Shown here piece by piece: positions 33,908 through 44,262 of a DNA stretch of 64,000 nt. Below the pieces are notes generated by a model. It searched no databases, was not told the DNA's origin, and saw only the letters and a program-made list of their open reading frames with translations. Source of the DNA: Marinomonas primoryensis (GTDB lineage: Bacteria > Pseudomonadota > Gammaproteobacteria > Pseudomonadales > Marinomonadaceae); assembly GCF_013372285.1 (NCBI RefSeq), contig NZ_CP054301.1, positions 978,001 through 1,042,000 on the forward strand, written 5' to 3'. A program made the translations under genes and the position numbers. How positions within the stretch are numbered: the first letter of the stretch is position 1; every line of letters starts with the position of its first letter.

Positions 33908-34630
33908 ATGATGCGTAAAATGCCAATTATTATCACTGGTGGAGCTCAGCGTCTTGGTCTTGCCTGTGCAAAGTCATTGGTCACGCAAGGGTACCGCGTG
34001 ATTATTACTTATCGTCGTGAACGAAAAGACATCGCCGAGCTGGAAGCGCAGGGTATAACGTGCGTTCAAGCCGATTTTTCAAGCAGTGCTGGTGTCGATG
34101 ACTTTATTGAAAAAATACAGCATCAATATTCGGCGTTGGGTGGCATTATTCATAATGCATCTGAATGGGAGTCCGAAGAAAGTGCCTCGGATACGGCGCT
34201 TTTAATGGAAAAAATGTGGCAAGTGCATGTATTTGCACCCTATCGTATAAATCTCGCCTTCGAAGGATTATTATGTGCAGGATCTAAGCTCGATGGGCAA
34301 GCAGACATCATTCACATGACGGATTATGTGGCGGAAAAAGGCAGTGATAAACACATTGCTTATGCATCGAGTAAAGCGGGCTTGGCAAATTTAACGTGTT
34401 CCTTTGCCAAGCGGTTTGCCCCTCAGATTAAAGTCAATGCGATCGCACCGTCACTTCTCATGTTTAACAGCGGAGACGATGCTGAATACCGTAGTAAGGC
34501 ATTGAATAAATCTCTACTGCGCAAAGAACCAGGAGAGCAAGAAGGTGTACTAGCGGTGCAGTACATATTAGGCAGTCGTTATATGACTGGTCGAACATTG
34601 TCACTGGATGGAGGCAGGCATTTGGTTTAA
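33908..34630 (+). CDS. folM: Dihydromonapterin reductase (FolM)
   Basis: 240 residues, short-chain dehydrogenase. Cofactor loop ITGGAQRLGLACAKSL, catalytic YASSKAGLAN (Y-x3-K) and the C-terminal SRYMTGRTLSLDGGRHL typical of FolM. It reduces dihydromonapterin (and dihydrofolate weakly) with NADPH, making the tetrahydromonapterin cofactor used by phenylalanine hydroxylase in pseudomonads. folE follows 71 bases downstream, the order I recall for the folM-folE-folX cluster of Pseudomonas; folX is not adjacent here. Two adjacent ATGs (33908, 33911) are possible starts. Confidence 0.87.
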   Translation: MMRKMPIIITGGAQRLGLACAKSLVTQGYRVIITYRRERKDIAELEAQGITCVQADFSSSAGVDDFIEKIQHQYSALGGIIHNASEWESEESASDTALLMEKMWQVHVFAPYRINLAFEGLLCAGSKLDGQADIIHMTDYVAEKGSDKHIAYASSKAGLANLTCSFAKRFAPQIKVNAIAPSLLMFNSGDDAEYRSKALNKSLLRKEPGEQEGVLAVQYILGSRYMTGRTLSLDGGRHLV

Positions 34631-34701
34631 CTCGCCAAATATGACTTCTCTTTTAACGCCTCCATGTCATGAGACAGGGTTAAGCAACTTAGGACAAAGA
34701 T

Positions 34702-35385
34702 ATGAACGCTAACATAGCTGTACAAACCAATTTAAATCGCCTTGTGTTGTCTGATGAGGCTATTAAAGTACGTGATACCTTAATCAAAAGTGGTTTAGAA
34801 ACCCCTATGATTGATAATGGCCTAACAAGCGAAGAAAAGTATCAGCGCATTAAAAACTCATTTGAAGAGATTGTGACGACATTGGGGCTCGATTTGACCG
34901 ATGATAGCTTGGCTGAAACGCCACATCGTATTGCTAAAATGTACGTGAAAGAAATCTTCTCAGGCTTGGACTATGCTCAGTTTCCAAAAATCACTGTCAT
35001 TGAAAACAAGATGAAAGTCGATGAAATGGTAAAAGTGAGCGACATTAGCTTTACCAGTACATGCGAACATCATTTTGTGACAATCGATGGACTAGCAAAA
35101 GTTGCTTATTTGCCAAAAACAAAGATTATCGGCTTGTCGAAAATCAATCGTATCGTGCGATTTTTTGCCCAGCGTCCGCAAGTACAAGAACGTCTAACTC
35201 AGCAAATTTTAGTCACCTTGCAAGCGTTGCTAGAAACCGACAATGTGGCGGTCAGTATCAGTGCTGTGCATTATTGTGTAAAAGCTCGAGGCGTTATGGA
35301 TGCAAGTTCTTCTACTCAAACAACCGCACTGGGTGGTTTGTTTAAACGCAGCGATAAAACGCGTGGTGAGTTTCTTGCCAGGTAG
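34702..35385 (+). CDS. folE: GTP cyclohydrolase I
   Basis: 227 residues, type IA enzyme that converts GTP to dihydroneopterin triphosphate. Zinc ligands are seen in [11 protein letters not shown] (Cys and His) and [14 protein letters not shown] (Cys); the substrate-site GLSKINRIV and [15 protein letters not shown] are conserved. AGGA precedes the ATG. Together with folM it feeds monapterin/folate synthesis. A strong terminator follows. Confidence 0.95.
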   Translation: MNANIAVQTNLNRLVLSDEAIKVRDTLIKSGLETPMIDNGLTSEEKYQRIKNSFEEIVTTLGLDLTDDSLAETPHRIAKMYVKEIFSGLDYAQFPKITVIENKMKVDEMVKVSDISFTSTCEHHFVTIDGLAKVAYLPKTKIIGLSKINRIVRFFAQRPQVQERLTQQILVTLQALLETDNVAVSISAVHYCVKARGVMDASSSTQTTALGGLFKRSDKTRGEFLAR

Positions 35386-35419
35386 TTTTTTAGGTAAAAA
35401 TACTTTTGTTTAGTTTAAT

Positions 35420-35452
35420 AAAAAGAGCCTTATGTTCAAGGCTCTTTTTTTA
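35420..35452 (+). terminator. Terminator of folE
   Basis: AAAAGAGCCTT / AAGGCTCTTTT stem with a six-base loop and T-run. Confidence 0.92.
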
Positions 35453-35513
35453 TGTCATGAAATCAGGCAAAGTGACGCAGCGTATAGAATTATTTGGCTT
35501 TGAGGCTTTTACT

Positions 35514-35789
35514 ATGACAGATAAAAAAACAGTGTGGTTTCCAGCAAAAAAAAATGGATGGGGATGGGGAAAACCAACGGCGTGGCAAGGTTGGTTTGTA
35601 CAAATGCTCTATTTATTTACTGTTGGCTTTATCAGCTTTTCGGTTGATCCAAAAATTGAGCTTTTAAAATGGATTTTACTGGTCTCTATCAGCACGCTTA
35701 TTCTGCTCGTTGTTTATTATGTGAAGGGTGACGCGCCTAGTTGGAAATGGAAGCCGATTGAAAAAGAAAAGCGTCGACTGTTCAAATGA
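35514..35789 (+). CDS. Small two-helix membrane protein, unknown
   Basis: 91 residues from ATG 35514 (GAGG eight bases upstream). An aromatic, glycine-rich start (FPAKKNGWGWGKPTAWQGW) leads into two membrane segments (about 28-45 and 53-72) and a basic cytosolic tail (WKWKPIEKEKRRLFK). No family recognised. It lies between folE and a same-strand MFS gene; the 82-base gap to the latter has no terminator, so they may be co-transcribed. Confidence 0.65.
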   Translation: MTDKKTVWFPAKKNGWGWGKPTAWQGWFVQMLYLFTVGFISFSVDPKIELLKWILLVSISTLILLVVYYVKGDAPSWKWKPIEKEKRRLFK

Positions 35790-35871
35790 AGAAATATTAA
35801 GTGGATTTAAAGATTTTATTCACCGGTTAAATGCGCTCAAATAACAAAAAAACATGGATAAGGGTTTGTTA

Positions 35872-37047
35872 ATGCGCACATCAGGTGTGTTGTTGTTTAT
35901 TGCGTATTTAGGGTTCATTAGTCTGGGCTTACCTGATGCGGCTCATGGGATTAATTGGCCGTTTGTGCGTTCGGAATTTTCTGTTCCAATCGGGTGGTTG
36001 GGTTTAGTCATTGCTGGTGGTGGCGTTGGCTATTTAGTGTCGAGTTTCTCTGTTGGCTATCTGCTGTCTCGCTTTGGTGTCGGCTGGCTATTGGTTGTGA
36101 GTAGCCTATTTGTCAGCTTTGGTTTATTTGGTTTCTACTTTAGCTCTACTTTTACTGTCTTTGTCTTGTTCGCAATTGTTATTGGTATAGGGTCTGGTGC
36201 AATTGATGCTGGATTAAACGCGTACGCCGCAGAACATTTTTCTGCAAAGCACATGAATTGGTTACATGCCGCTTTTGGTGTTGGTGCCACCGCTGGTCCT
36301 ATTATTGTTACCACCGTACTGGTTAGTTTTTCTCAAAATTGGCGTTTAGGCTATGCCATTCTCGCAGTGATACTGTTTGTTACTGCGATTGTATTTTTGT
36401 TTAGTCGTCACTTATGGGAAAGCGACAAGCATGCTCCCAAAAAATCAGAAGGCAGTCTTGATGAGACTGTGACAGTTTCTCAACTTCAGGCACTTAAACA
36501 CCCCGTTATCCGTTCCCAAATAGTATTCTTTTTCTTGTATTCAGGCGTGGAAGTCGGCGTTGGGCAATGGGCGTTTACTGTGATGACAGAGTCTCGTGGC
36601 ATTTCCTTAGCCAGTGCAGGCACATGGGTCGCGATTTACTGGGGAGCCTTAGCGATTGGAAGGGCTGTGTTTGGTTTTTTGGTAGAGCGCTTTCCTGTAG
36701 ACCAGTTATTACGTCTTTGTTTGGCTGGTGTGGTATTAGGTGCGCTGTCATTTACTGCGAGTGTTACGCCTTATGCAAGCTATTTAGGGCTAGCTTTGAT
36801 GGGCTTTAGTGCGGCGCCTATTTTTCCTTGTATGATTTCTCAAACCGCCATTCGTGTCGGTAAAAAATACTCAGCTCACGCGATTGGTTTTCAAATGAGT
36901 GCGGCCGTAACCGGCGCCATGACCTTACCATTTTTGAGTGGTTTAATAGGTGGGCAATACGGTTTGGCTTGGTTGAGTGTTACTTTTTTGTTTTATGCAC
37001 TTTTACTGTTAGGTCTTTTTCAGCTTATTTTAAAACGCGTAAAATAG
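35872..37047 (+). CDS. Major facilitator superfamily transporter
   Basis: About 391 residues, 12 predicted helices. N-terminal segment YLGFISLGLPDAAHGINWPFVRSEF and the second-half VGVGQWAFTVMTESRG recall the YbjJ/FucP-like sugar MFS group, but the substrate cannot be told. ATG 35872 has AAGGG seven bases upstream; ATG 35854 lacks one. Convergent with the next MFS gene, with only about 20 bases between stops. Confidence 0.8.
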   Translation: MRTSGVLLFIAYLGFISLGLPDAAHGINWPFVRSEFSVPIGWLGLVIAGGGVGYLVSSFSVGYLLSRFGVGWLLVVSSLFVSFGLFGFYFSSTFTVFVLFAIVIGIGSGAIDAGLNAYAAEHFSAKHMNWLHAAFGVGATAGPIIVTTVLVSFSQNWRLGYAILAVILFVTAIVFLFSRHLWESDKHAPKKSEGSLDETVTVSQLQALKHPVIRSQIVFFFLYSGVEVGVGQWAFTVMTESRGISLASAGTWVAIYWGALAIGRAVFGFLVERFPVDQLLRLCLAGVVLGALSFTASVTPYASYLGLALMGFSAAPIFPCMISQTAIRVGKKYSAHAIGFQMSAAVTGAMTLPFLSGLIGGQYGLAWLSVTFLFYALLLLGLFQLILKRVK

Positions 37048-37067
37048 ATTCGATTTTTTTAGCGTCT

Positions 37068-38288
37068 CTATTTATATTCATCGTTTTCTTTGTCCAAGGT
37101 TTTTCTTTTTAACAAATCTGGGAATAAACACATCCAAACACCGACGATGGCAATGGTTCCGACGCCACCAATCACAATGGCCGGAATGACACCAAACCAA
37201 GCTGCTGTTACGCCCGATTCAAACTCCCCTAACTGATTTGAACTGCCAATGAAAACTGAATTGGCGGCGCTGACTCGACCGCGCATTTCATCCGGTGTTT
37301 CTAGTTGCACAAGAGTCGAACGAATCACCACGCTGATCATGTCTGAAGAGCCTAATAAAATGAGGGCAAACATAGAGAGAATTAAGCTGTCTGATAAACC
37401 AAATAAAATGGTAGCAACACCAAAAATGGCCACGGCTGCAAACATGATTTTTCCAACACTGTGCGTTAAAGGGTGGCGAGCTAAATAAATAGACATTAAT
37501 AAAGCACCCAGAGCCGGCGCGCAGCGTAATAACCCTAATCCCCAAGGACCAGTGTGTAGAATGTCTTTTGCGACAATAGGTAAGAGCGCCGTTGCGCCGC
37601 CTAATAAAACGGCGAACATATCCAATGACACAGACCCCAGTATGACCTTATTCCCGCGTATAAAGGTTAATCCACCAAGTAGGTGTCCCATATTGATGGG
37701 TGACTTACTTTTTACGCTAAAGTTATAGCTCAAAAAGAACATGATGACGCAAGAGATTAAGAAACAACTCAAGCTTGATAAATACAGTGTAGAGGGGCCT
37801 AACAGATAAATTAAACCACCTAGAGCGGGGCCTGCGATGACAGATATTTCTCGTGCTGATGCAATGGCACTCATGGCACGAGACAATAATTCACTGGGAA
37901 TAAGGTTGGGTAAAATGGCTTGATTGGCCGGCATTTCAAATGCTCTAGCGGTGCCTAAAAATACGGCACAGGTATAAATCATGTTGGCAGAAATGGTTGA
38001 TGTGATATTGCCGTAGGCCAGAATACCAACGGTCATTGCCATCGCTAATCGGGTGCAAACACAAATTAGACGGCGGTTATAACGGTCGGCAACGTGTCCT
38101 ACAACTAAGGTTAATAACAACTGGGGTAAAAACTGACACAGGCCCACTAAGCCTAGTGCCATTGGGCTGTTGGTTAGATCGTACATTTGCCATCCAATAC
38201 CAACACTGAGCATTTGAAAGGCAAAAGACGATGCAATTTGTCCAATCCAGTAATGGACAAAATTAGGGTGTTGAAAAAGTGGTTGCAT
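37068..38288 (-). CDS. MFS exporter, EntS-like
   Basis: 406 residues, 12 predicted helices. The first loop motif GHVADRYNRRLICVCTR, GTARAFEMPANQAILPNLIP and MRGRVSAANSVFIGSSNQLGEFESG fit the MFS_3/EntS-type family (EntS exports enterobactin). No siderophore synthesis genes are nearby, so the substrate is open. No ribosome site stands out before the ATG. Confidence 0.8.
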   Translation of the reverse strand: MQPLFQHPNFVHYWIGQIASSFAFQMLSVGIGWQMYDLTNSPMALGLVGLCQFLPQLLLTLVVGHVADRYNRRLICVCTRLAMAMTVGILAYGNITSTISANMIYTCAVFLGTARAFEMPANQAILPNLIPSELLSRAMSAIASAREISVIAGPALGGLIYLLGPSTLYLSSLSCFLISCVIMFFLSYNFSVKSKSPINMGHLLGGLTFIRGNKVILGSVSLDMFAVLLGGATALLPIVAKDILHTGPWGLGLLRCAPALGALLMSIYLARHPLTHSVGKIMFAAVAIFGVATILFGLSDSLILSMFALILLGSSDMISVVIRSTLVQLETPDEMRGRVSAANSVFIGSSNQLGEFESGVTAAWFGVIPAIVIGGVGTIAIVGVWMCLFPDLLKRKTLDKENDEYK

Positions 38289-38688
38289 GGTTCCCTATGG
38301 TACTTTGAAAATCAAAATTTCTTTTGAGATCAAGTAGACTTTATTGTTTAGAGTGATGGGTTGTTGCCCATAATACGCCAGCTCACTTAAGGATTCATAG
38401 GTACAAAGCGGTAATATATTCTTAGTAGTTTGTATGGTTATTAAGTCGATAAGGAATAAGTCAAAAGCTTAAGAATTGTGGATGTTGTCTTGGTAGGCTT
38501 TGTATTGCTTAGTTTGAATGAAATGTCTCAGAAAGCGTGAAAAGGTTGTGTTAATTTAATGTCTTATTTTATCAGGATGATAAATAGCGTCCCCCTTGTT
38601 TATTGGTAAACCTATCTTGCAGGTTTGCCTGAGAAAATCTGCTATGTAGGCAGACTAAACTGCTCGTTTACTATCAAGGAACCATGTA
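38289..38688. other. 400-base divergent region with two hairpins ahead of an MFS gene
   Basis: Near the right end two hairpins follow each other: GGTAAACCT/AGGTTTGCC (38605-38613 with 38621-38629) and TCTGC/GCAGA (38638-38642 with 38650-38654). They would lie in the 5' leader of the gene at 38689. No known riboswitch motif was recognised. The rest of the gap is AT-rich without visible structure. Confidence 0.5.
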
Positions 38689-39906
38689 TTGATTAACTCT
38701 GACACCTATTCGTTTTTTAATGAACGCTTGTCTCGATGGCTGCTGCTATTTTGCTTGGTCGCCGTCGGGATTGGTCAATCTTTTATTTTTACCTCTTTAC
38801 CTCCAATCGGCCGAGAAATTGGTTTAGCCGATGTGCGAATCAGCACACTAATTACGGCAGGCGCAGCGACATTTGTGGTCGCCGCTTTTCTTTGGGGCGG
38901 TATTATTAACCGTATTGGTCGCGTACGCTCGGTGATTATTGGTATGAGCTGTTATGCGCTGACCATTGCGCTGACAGGGTTTGTTTTACAAGAAGCCTTG
39001 GCTAAAAACCTATCAGCCGAGCAGACCTATTATTGGGTGTTTGCATTACGTATTGTCTTTTCACTTGGAATAGCTGGTGTTTTGCCTTCTATTCAGACCT
39101 ATTTGATTGCGCATACCGATATTAAACATCGTAGTTCAACCATAGCGATGATTGGTGCTTCTTTTAGTATAGGTATGATTTTAGGACCTGCTTTTGCGTC
39201 TTTATTGAGTAGTTTAGGCCTCACTGCGCCTTTTTACATTATTGCTTTTTTGGCTGGTTGTGCGGCTTTATTTGTTGTGCTGTTTGTAAAAGATAAGAAA
39301 CACGTTCGTCAGTTCGAAAGACCACCTGCGATCAATTGGTTTAAAGAACCTGTGATGCCATTTTTGGGTATGTCTACCTTGGCTATTTTGTCTGTGACGG
39401 GTATTCAGCAGATTATGGGGTTTTTAATTCAGGACAGATTTCAGCTTGATGTGGCGCAAACAACGCATCAGCTTGGATTTGCCATGATGACGATGTCTTG
39501 TTTTAGTATTTTGGTACAAATGATTCTCGTGCCTAGATTTCAATTGGGTGTGGTTACCTTAATTTTCTCTGGTGTTGCCATGGGAGTGCTGGCTCAACTT
39601 GCCTTTATTTTGTTAGATTCTTATGTTGGTATTTTGTTTGCGATGGGGTTATTCGGAGCCGGTTTTGGTTTCTTGTTTCCTGGTATTGTGACGGCACAAA
39701 CCTTGTTGGTAAAAGATGATCAGCAAAGTCGTTTGGCCAGTATGAATGCCTCTATGCAAGGGCTTGGCGCCGCATTAGGGCCGGTAATTCTTGCTTCTTT
39801 GTACCAGTTAGGGCAGTTGGTTCCCTTTCTCGGTTTGATGTTTGCCCTTCTCTTTATGTTAGGCGTTTTTGTCTATTGTAAGTCTAAATTAAAACATGTT
39901 TTTTAG
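38689..39906 (+). CDS. MFS transporter with TTG start
   Basis: 405 residues, 12 predicted helices (WLLLFCLVAVGIGQSFIFTS, GIINRIGRVRSVIIGMS loop 2-3 motif, SIGMILGPAFASLLSSLG). General drug/metabolite MFS; substrate unknown. AAGGA at 38677-38681 serves either ATG 38683, which stops after two codons (ATG TAT TGA), or the in-frame TTG 38689. The TTG must be the real start, and the overlapping mini-frame may limit expression. Confidence 0.82.
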   Translation: MINSDTYSFFNERLSRWLLLFCLVAVGIGQSFIFTSLPPIGREIGLADVRISTLITAGAATFVVAAFLWGGIINRIGRVRSVIIGMSCYALTIALTGFVLQEALAKNLSAEQTYYWVFALRIVFSLGIAGVLPSIQTYLIAHTDIKHRSSTIAMIGASFSIGMILGPAFASLLSSLGLTAPFYIIAFLAGCAALFVVLFVKDKKHVRQFERPPAINWFKEPVMPFLGMSTLAILSVTGIQQIMGFLIQDRFQLDVAQTTHQLGFAMMTMSCFSILVQMILVPRFQLGVVTLIFSGVAMGVLAQLAFILLDSYVGILFAMGLFGAGFGFLFPGIVTAQTLLVKDDQQSRLASMNASMQGLGAALGPVILASLYQLGQLVPFLGLMFALLFMLGVFVYCKSKLKHVF

Positions 39907-39917
39907 CGCTTCTTCGA

Positions 39918-40841
39918 TTATGAATTGAGCTTTTTTTGAGTCACTTGACGCGGTGAAATACCAAAGTGTTGGTGGAAGCGTCGACTGAAGTGACTCAAGC
40001 TAAGATAACCTAGTTCATAGCTCACTTCTGTTACTGAACACTTTTCTTGTAAGCGCTGATAGGCTCGGCTCATTCTTCGTTGGTGTTGATATTCTACCGG
40101 TGTACAGCCAAGTTGTCGTTTGAAGCTTTCATAGAAACGGCTACGACTCATGCACGCATTCTTTGCCAGAAGGTTTATATCCAGTGGCAAGGCAAGGTGT
40201 TGTTCTATCCAATGAATAACGCAGGTCAAACCATTGGCGTCTGGCGTATTTTGGCTAAACCGCAACAGTGCATCTCTACCATGATGTCTGAGTATTCGCG
40301 TGACCAATTCACTGACACCAAAATCGACCAGTAAGTCTCGGTCAGGATCATTCTGCACAAACTCACTGGTTAGTCGATCCAGCAATTGTTGAGTGGCTTG
40401 CGTGTGCATTGTATGTAAGTGCTGGTTTGGGTCTAAGGTAACGCTAGAAGGCAAATCTTTGACCATGATGTCATTCATCCGGTCACAGATTTGCGCCACT
40501 CTTTCTTTTGAAATTGCAATGGTTAGACAGGTCGTAGGGCTATTTCGCTGAGCTTCTGGGAAGTCGATGAACACTTCCTCTTGTGGGGCTAGAATAAAGG
40601 ACTCATGGGGTAAAAATGCGATATTGTCATGGTCCTTAGTGTGCATTACTTTTGCGCCAGTCACCATGCCACAGTAAAGAAGCGAGTCTGCTTTTAGACT
40701 GACTTTTTTTGCCTGTTCATAAGTATCGTAAATACTTAATTCTGAATGCGGGCCAGCAAAGCATACACGGTTTTCGACCAGTTGCGTGGGGGAGCGTTTT
40801 TGCTCGAGTAATGTTTTTTCTGTAGATGCAGAACGGTTCAT
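39918..40841 (-). CDS. AraC-family transcriptional activator
   Basis: 307 residues. An N-terminal sensor domain (about 1-190) precedes two HTH motifs (LAKNACMSRSRFYESFKRQL and EVSYELGYLSLSHFSRRFHQ) in the C-terminal 100 residues. Divergent from the aldehyde dehydrogenase gene exaC, and a direct repeat with 21-base spacing lies between, so it probably activates exaC in response to an alcohol or aldehyde. That role is inference from position. Confidence 0.85.
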   Translation of the reverse strand: MNRSASTEKTLLEQKRSPTQLVENRVCFAGPHSELSIYDTYEQAKKVSLKADSLLYCGMVTGAKVMHTKDHDNIAFLPHESFILAPQEEVFIDFPEAQRNSPTTCLTIAISKERVAQICDRMNDIMVKDLPSSVTLDPNQHLHTMHTQATQQLLDRLTSEFVQNDPDRDLLVDFGVSELVTRILRHHGRDALLRFSQNTPDANGLTCVIHWIEQHLALPLDINLLAKNACMSRSRFYESFKRQLGCTPVEYQHQRRMSRAYQRLQEKCSVTEVSYELGYLSLSHFSRRFHQHFGISPRQVTQKKLNS

Positions 40842-40952
40842 TTACACACCTCTTTTATTTTAATCATATGGCGTGGTTAATTTTTCGTGTGCTTATCATC
40901 ACTCTTGACTGGTTATGGGTCAATACAAATACACCAATAGAAATGGATCGCT

Positions 40953-40983
40953 AGACAAGTTTCATGGACTGACAGGCAAGTTT
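40953..40983 (+). promoter_or_regulatory. Direct repeat, probable AraC-type activator site of exaC
   Basis: AGACAAGTTT (40953-40962) and AGGCAAGTTT (40974-40983), nine of ten bases identical, 21 bases apart (two helical turns) and in direct orientation, as AraC-family half-sites usually are. It lies 82-112 bases before the exaC start codon. Confidence 0.55.
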
Positions 40984-41064
40984 TATTTCCGCATTGTTTC
41001 TACTCTTACTACCAAGGTTAAAACTAAAGCCTGAAATAAAAACAACAATAATGGAGACGATTTT

Positions 41065-42582
41065 ATGATCTATGCCCAACCTGGTAGTAATGGAAGCCTG
41101 ATTACATTTGAAGCTGAGTACGGTAATTTTATCGGAGGCGAGTGGGTTGCTCCGGTTAAAGGTCAGTACTTTGATAATATTAGCCCCGTCAATGGCGAAG
41201 TGTTTTGCCGAATTCCTCGCTCTACAGAAGAAGATATCAATCTTGCGCTTGATGCGGCACATGCTGCTCGTGTGGCATGGGGTAAAACATCGGTTACTAA
41301 TCGCTCTAACATCTTGTTAAAAATAGCCGATCGAATCGAACAACATCTAGAAGCTCTTGCTGTTGCAGAAACATGGGACAACGGCAAAGCGATTCGAGAA
41401 ACATTAAATGCAGATATTCCTTTAGCGGCCGATCATTTTCGTTACTTTGCAGGGTGCTTGAGAGCGCAAGAAGGCAGTACGGCGGAATTAGACGAACATA
41501 CGGTGGCTTATCATTTCCACGAACCATTGGGCGTTGTCGGTCAAATCATTCCTTGGAATTTTCCAATCTTGATGGCAGCGTGGAAACTGGCGCCTGCACT
41601 GGCGGCGGGTAACTGCGTGGTGTTAAAACCAGCAGAGCAAACACCGGCGTCTATTCTTGAGTTGGTTAAAGTTATTCAAGATTTACTACCACCAGGTGTG
41701 TTGAATATCGTCAATGGCTACGGTAAAGAAGCCGGTCAAGCGCTCGCAAGCAGTAAACGTATTGCTAAAATTGCCTTTACTGGATCGACACCTGTAGGCT
41801 CACATATTTTGAAATGCGCGGCAGAAAATATTATTCCTTCTTCTGTTGAGTTAGGTGGTAAGTCACCCAATATCTATTTTGCCGATGTGATGAAGCAAGA
41901 AGACGCTTTTATCAGTAAATGTGTTGAAGGTTTGGTGCTGGCTTTCTTTAACCAAGGAGAAGTCTGTACTTGCCCATCTCGTGCATTGGTTCATGAATCT
42001 ATTTATGACGAGTTTATGGCGTTGGTCATTGAACGCACTAAAACGATTAAACGCGGAAACCCACTGGATACTGACGTACAAGTCGGGGCTCAGGCGTCGA
42101 AAGAGCAATTCGATAAAATACTGAGTTACATTGAAATAGGCAAAAAAGAAGGTGCAGAGTTGCTGATTGGTGGCGGTGTTGAATCGATTGATGGCTTTAA
42201 TCAAGGGTACTATGTCCAGCCAACATTATTTAAAGGCTCTAACGACATGCGTATTTTTCAAGAAGAAATATTTGGTCCTGTTGTCAGTGTTACGACCTTT
42301 AAAGATGAAGCAGAAGCGCTTGCCATTGCAAACGACAGTGATTTTGGCCTTGGAGCGGGAGTGTGGACGCGAGACACAAATCTTGCTTATCGTATGGGGC
42401 GCAACCTAGAAGCGGGCCGTGTATGGATGAATTGCTATCACCAGTATCCTGCCCATTCTGCTTTTGGTGGTTACAAAAAATCTGGTGTTGGCCGTGAGAC
42501 CCATAAGATGGCGCTAGAGCATTATCAGCAAACGAAGAACATGCTAATTAGCTATGATGTAAATCCTCTAGGTTTCTTCTAA
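41065..42582 (+). CDS. exaC: NAD-dependent (acet)aldehyde dehydrogenase, ExaC/AldB type
   Basis: 505 residues, the length of AldB/ExaC. Oxidises acetaldehyde and related aldehydes to acids. Landmarks: [19 protein letters not shown], the NAD segment [10 protein letters not shown], catalytic Glu in [11 protein letters not shown], catalytic Cys in [13 protein letters not shown], and C-terminal [20 protein letters not shown], characteristic of this subfamily. ATG 41065 has GGAGAC at eight bases. It is divergent from an AraC regulator and ends in a strong terminator. Confidence 0.9.
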   Translation: MIYAQPGSNGSLITFEAEYGNFIGGEWVAPVKGQYFDNISPVNGEVFCRIPRSTEEDINLALDAAHAARVAWGKTSVTNRSNILLKIADRIEQHLEALAVAETWDNGKAIRETLNADIPLAADHFRYFAGCLRAQEGSTAELDEHTVAYHFHEPLGVVGQIIPWNFPILMAAWKLAPALAAGNCVVLKPAEQTPASILELVKVIQDLLPPGVLNIVNGYGKEAGQALASSKRIAKIAFTGSTPVGSHILKCAAENIIPSSVELGGKSPNIYFADVMKQEDAFISKCVEGLVLAFFNQGEVCTCPSRALVHESIYDEFMALVIERTKTIKRGNPLDTDVQVGAQASKEQFDKILSYIEIGKKEGAELLIGGGVESIDGFNQGYYVQPTLFKGSNDMRIFQEEIFGPVVSVTTFKDEAEALAIANDSDFGLGAGVWTRDTNLAYRMGRNLEAGRVWMNCYHQYPAHSAFGGYKKSGVGRETHKMALEHYQQTKNMLISYDVNPLGFF

Positions 42583-42621
42583 CCTACTTATTTCAACATT
42601 GAGCTGAGTCCCTTTGACAAT

Positions 42622-42660
42622 AAAAACCCCCACTGACGATTTCGTTAGTGGGGGTTTTTC
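42622..42660. terminator. Bidirectional terminator between exaC and the AGCS symporter
   Basis: AAAAACCCCCACT (42622-42634) and AGTGGGGGTTTTT (42647-42659) with a partly self-complementary loop. A- and T-runs on both sides allow both convergent genes to use it. Confidence 0.93.
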
Positions 42661-42685
42661 TATCTGGTTAGTTTATTATTTTGAA

Positions 42686-44251
42686 CTATTTGGTGGATCT
42701 TTTACGATCCTTGAATTTAACGATCTCACCAGATTTTAAGCGTTTTTGGTAAGACAAGAGCTCTCTTTTGACAATCGGCATTAAGAAATATAAACCGATG
42801 ATGTTTGCAACCGCCATGGCAAAGATAGCCGCATCGGAGAAGTCAATAACAGGGCCTAAGTTGGCCGCTGCTCCAATCACAACAAAGACACAAAAAATTA
42901 TCTTAAACGTCAGTTCTGCGTTTTTACTTTCGCCAAATAAATACGTCCATGCTTTTAAACCGTAATAAGACCAGCTAATCATAGTCGAGAAAGCGAACAG
43001 GATAACGGCAACCGCTAGCAAAATAGGGAACCAGCTAAACGCTGAGCCAAATGCCGCCGACGTTAACGCGACGCCAGAAGAGCCATCTGCTGTCATAATG
43101 GTGCCAGCTTCGTTCAAAATATACAGACCTGTTTCCGGATCTTGCATAAGTTGACCAGTAATGATGATAACCAATGCCGTCATGGTACAAATAACCACGG
43201 TGTCGATAAACGGCTCTAGTAAGGAAACATAACCTTCTGTAATTGGTTCATTAGTTTGTACCGCTGAGTGAGCAATTGCCGCAGAGCCCACTCCGGCTTC
43301 GTTGGAGAAAGCAGCGCGTTTAAAGCCTTGAATCAAAGCCCCAACTAAACCGCCTGCTATACCAAGGCCGGTGAACGCGCCTTCAATGATTTGGCCAAAT
43401 GCCCAACCAATTTTGTCTGCATTAACGAGTAAGATAACGAGGGCGGCACCGACATAAAGAATCCCCATAATAGGAACGATTTTGTCGGTAACTCGAGCAA
43501 TGGATTTTATACCGCCGACGATGACCACAAAAACCAGTGCGGCAAAAATGATACCGGTAATCCAACCTGGATAGGTGCCTATGACTTGAGTAAGTTGCGC
43601 ATGGGCTTGGTTCGCTTGGAACATGTTACCGCCACCAAGTGCACCCAAAATACAAAATACAGCGAATAGACCCGCTAAGAATTTACCGCCAGGAATGCCT
43701 CTTTCCGCAAAACCTTTAGAAATGTAATACATTGGACCGCCAGACACGCTGCCGTCTTTGTATTCATTACGGTACTTAACACCTAGGGTACATTCGGTGA
43801 ATTTCGATGCCATGCCCATAAGGCCTGCTAAGATCATCCAAAACGTCGCACCGGGACCACCAATAGAAACGGCCACCGCGACCCCCGCAATATTACCAAG
43901 ACCAACCGTCCCCGATAGTGCAGTGGCTAACGCTTGGAAGTGACTTACTTCGCCTGCATCATTTGGATCTGAGTAATCGCCTTTTACCAAAGCAATGGAA
44001 TGACCAATACTACGAAATTGAATAAAGCCAAAATATAAAGTAAAGACAGTGGCGCCGGTTACTAACCATAGAACAATCCATGGAAAGCTCGTTCCAGGAA
44101 GGGGGGCGAAGATGAGACTAACAAACCAGCCCGTTGCATTGCCGAAAATTTCATTCACTACCGCATCAATCCCTTCTGCATGAGCCGATGAGCTCAAGCT
44201 TAATAAAAGTAATGCGGCGGTCACGCTAAATAGATAAGTGTATTTTTTCAT
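42686..44251 (-). CDS. Sodium:alanine/glycine symporter (AGCS family)
   Basis: 521 residues. A cleavable signal-like N-terminus ([20 protein letters not shown]) precedes about ten helices. Family motifs: [40 protein letters not shown], and [20 protein letters not shown]. It imports alanine or glycine with Na+. AGGAG precedes the start. The stop of the uspA gene upstream is 11 bases away, so uspA-AGCS form one operon. Confidence 0.9.
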   Translation of the reverse strand: MKKYTYLFSVTAALLLLSLSSSAHAEGIDAVVNEIFGNATGWFVSLIFAPLPGTSFPWIVLWLVTGATVFTLYFGFIQFRSIGHSIALVKGDYSDPNDAGEVSHFQALATALSGTVGLGNIAGVAVAVSIGGPGATFWMILAGLMGMASKFTECTLGVKYRNEYKDGSVSGGPMYYISKGFAERGIPGGKFLAGLFAVFCILGALGGGNMFQANQAHAQLTQVIGTYPGWITGIIFAALVFVVIVGGIKSIARVTDKIVPIMGILYVGAALVILLVNADKIGWAFGQIIEGAFTGLGIAGGLVGALIQGFKRAAFSNEAGVGSAAIAHSAVQTNEPITEGYVSLLEPFIDTVVICTMTALVIIITGQLMQDPETGLYILNEAGTIMTADGSSGVALTSAAFGSAFSWFPILLAVAVILFAFSTMISWSYYGLKAWTYLFGESKNAELTFKIIFCVFVVIGAAANLGPVIDFSDAAIFAMAVANIIGLYFLMPIVKRELLSYQKRLKSGEIVKFKDRKRSTK

Positions 44252-44262
44252 AGTGACGCTCC

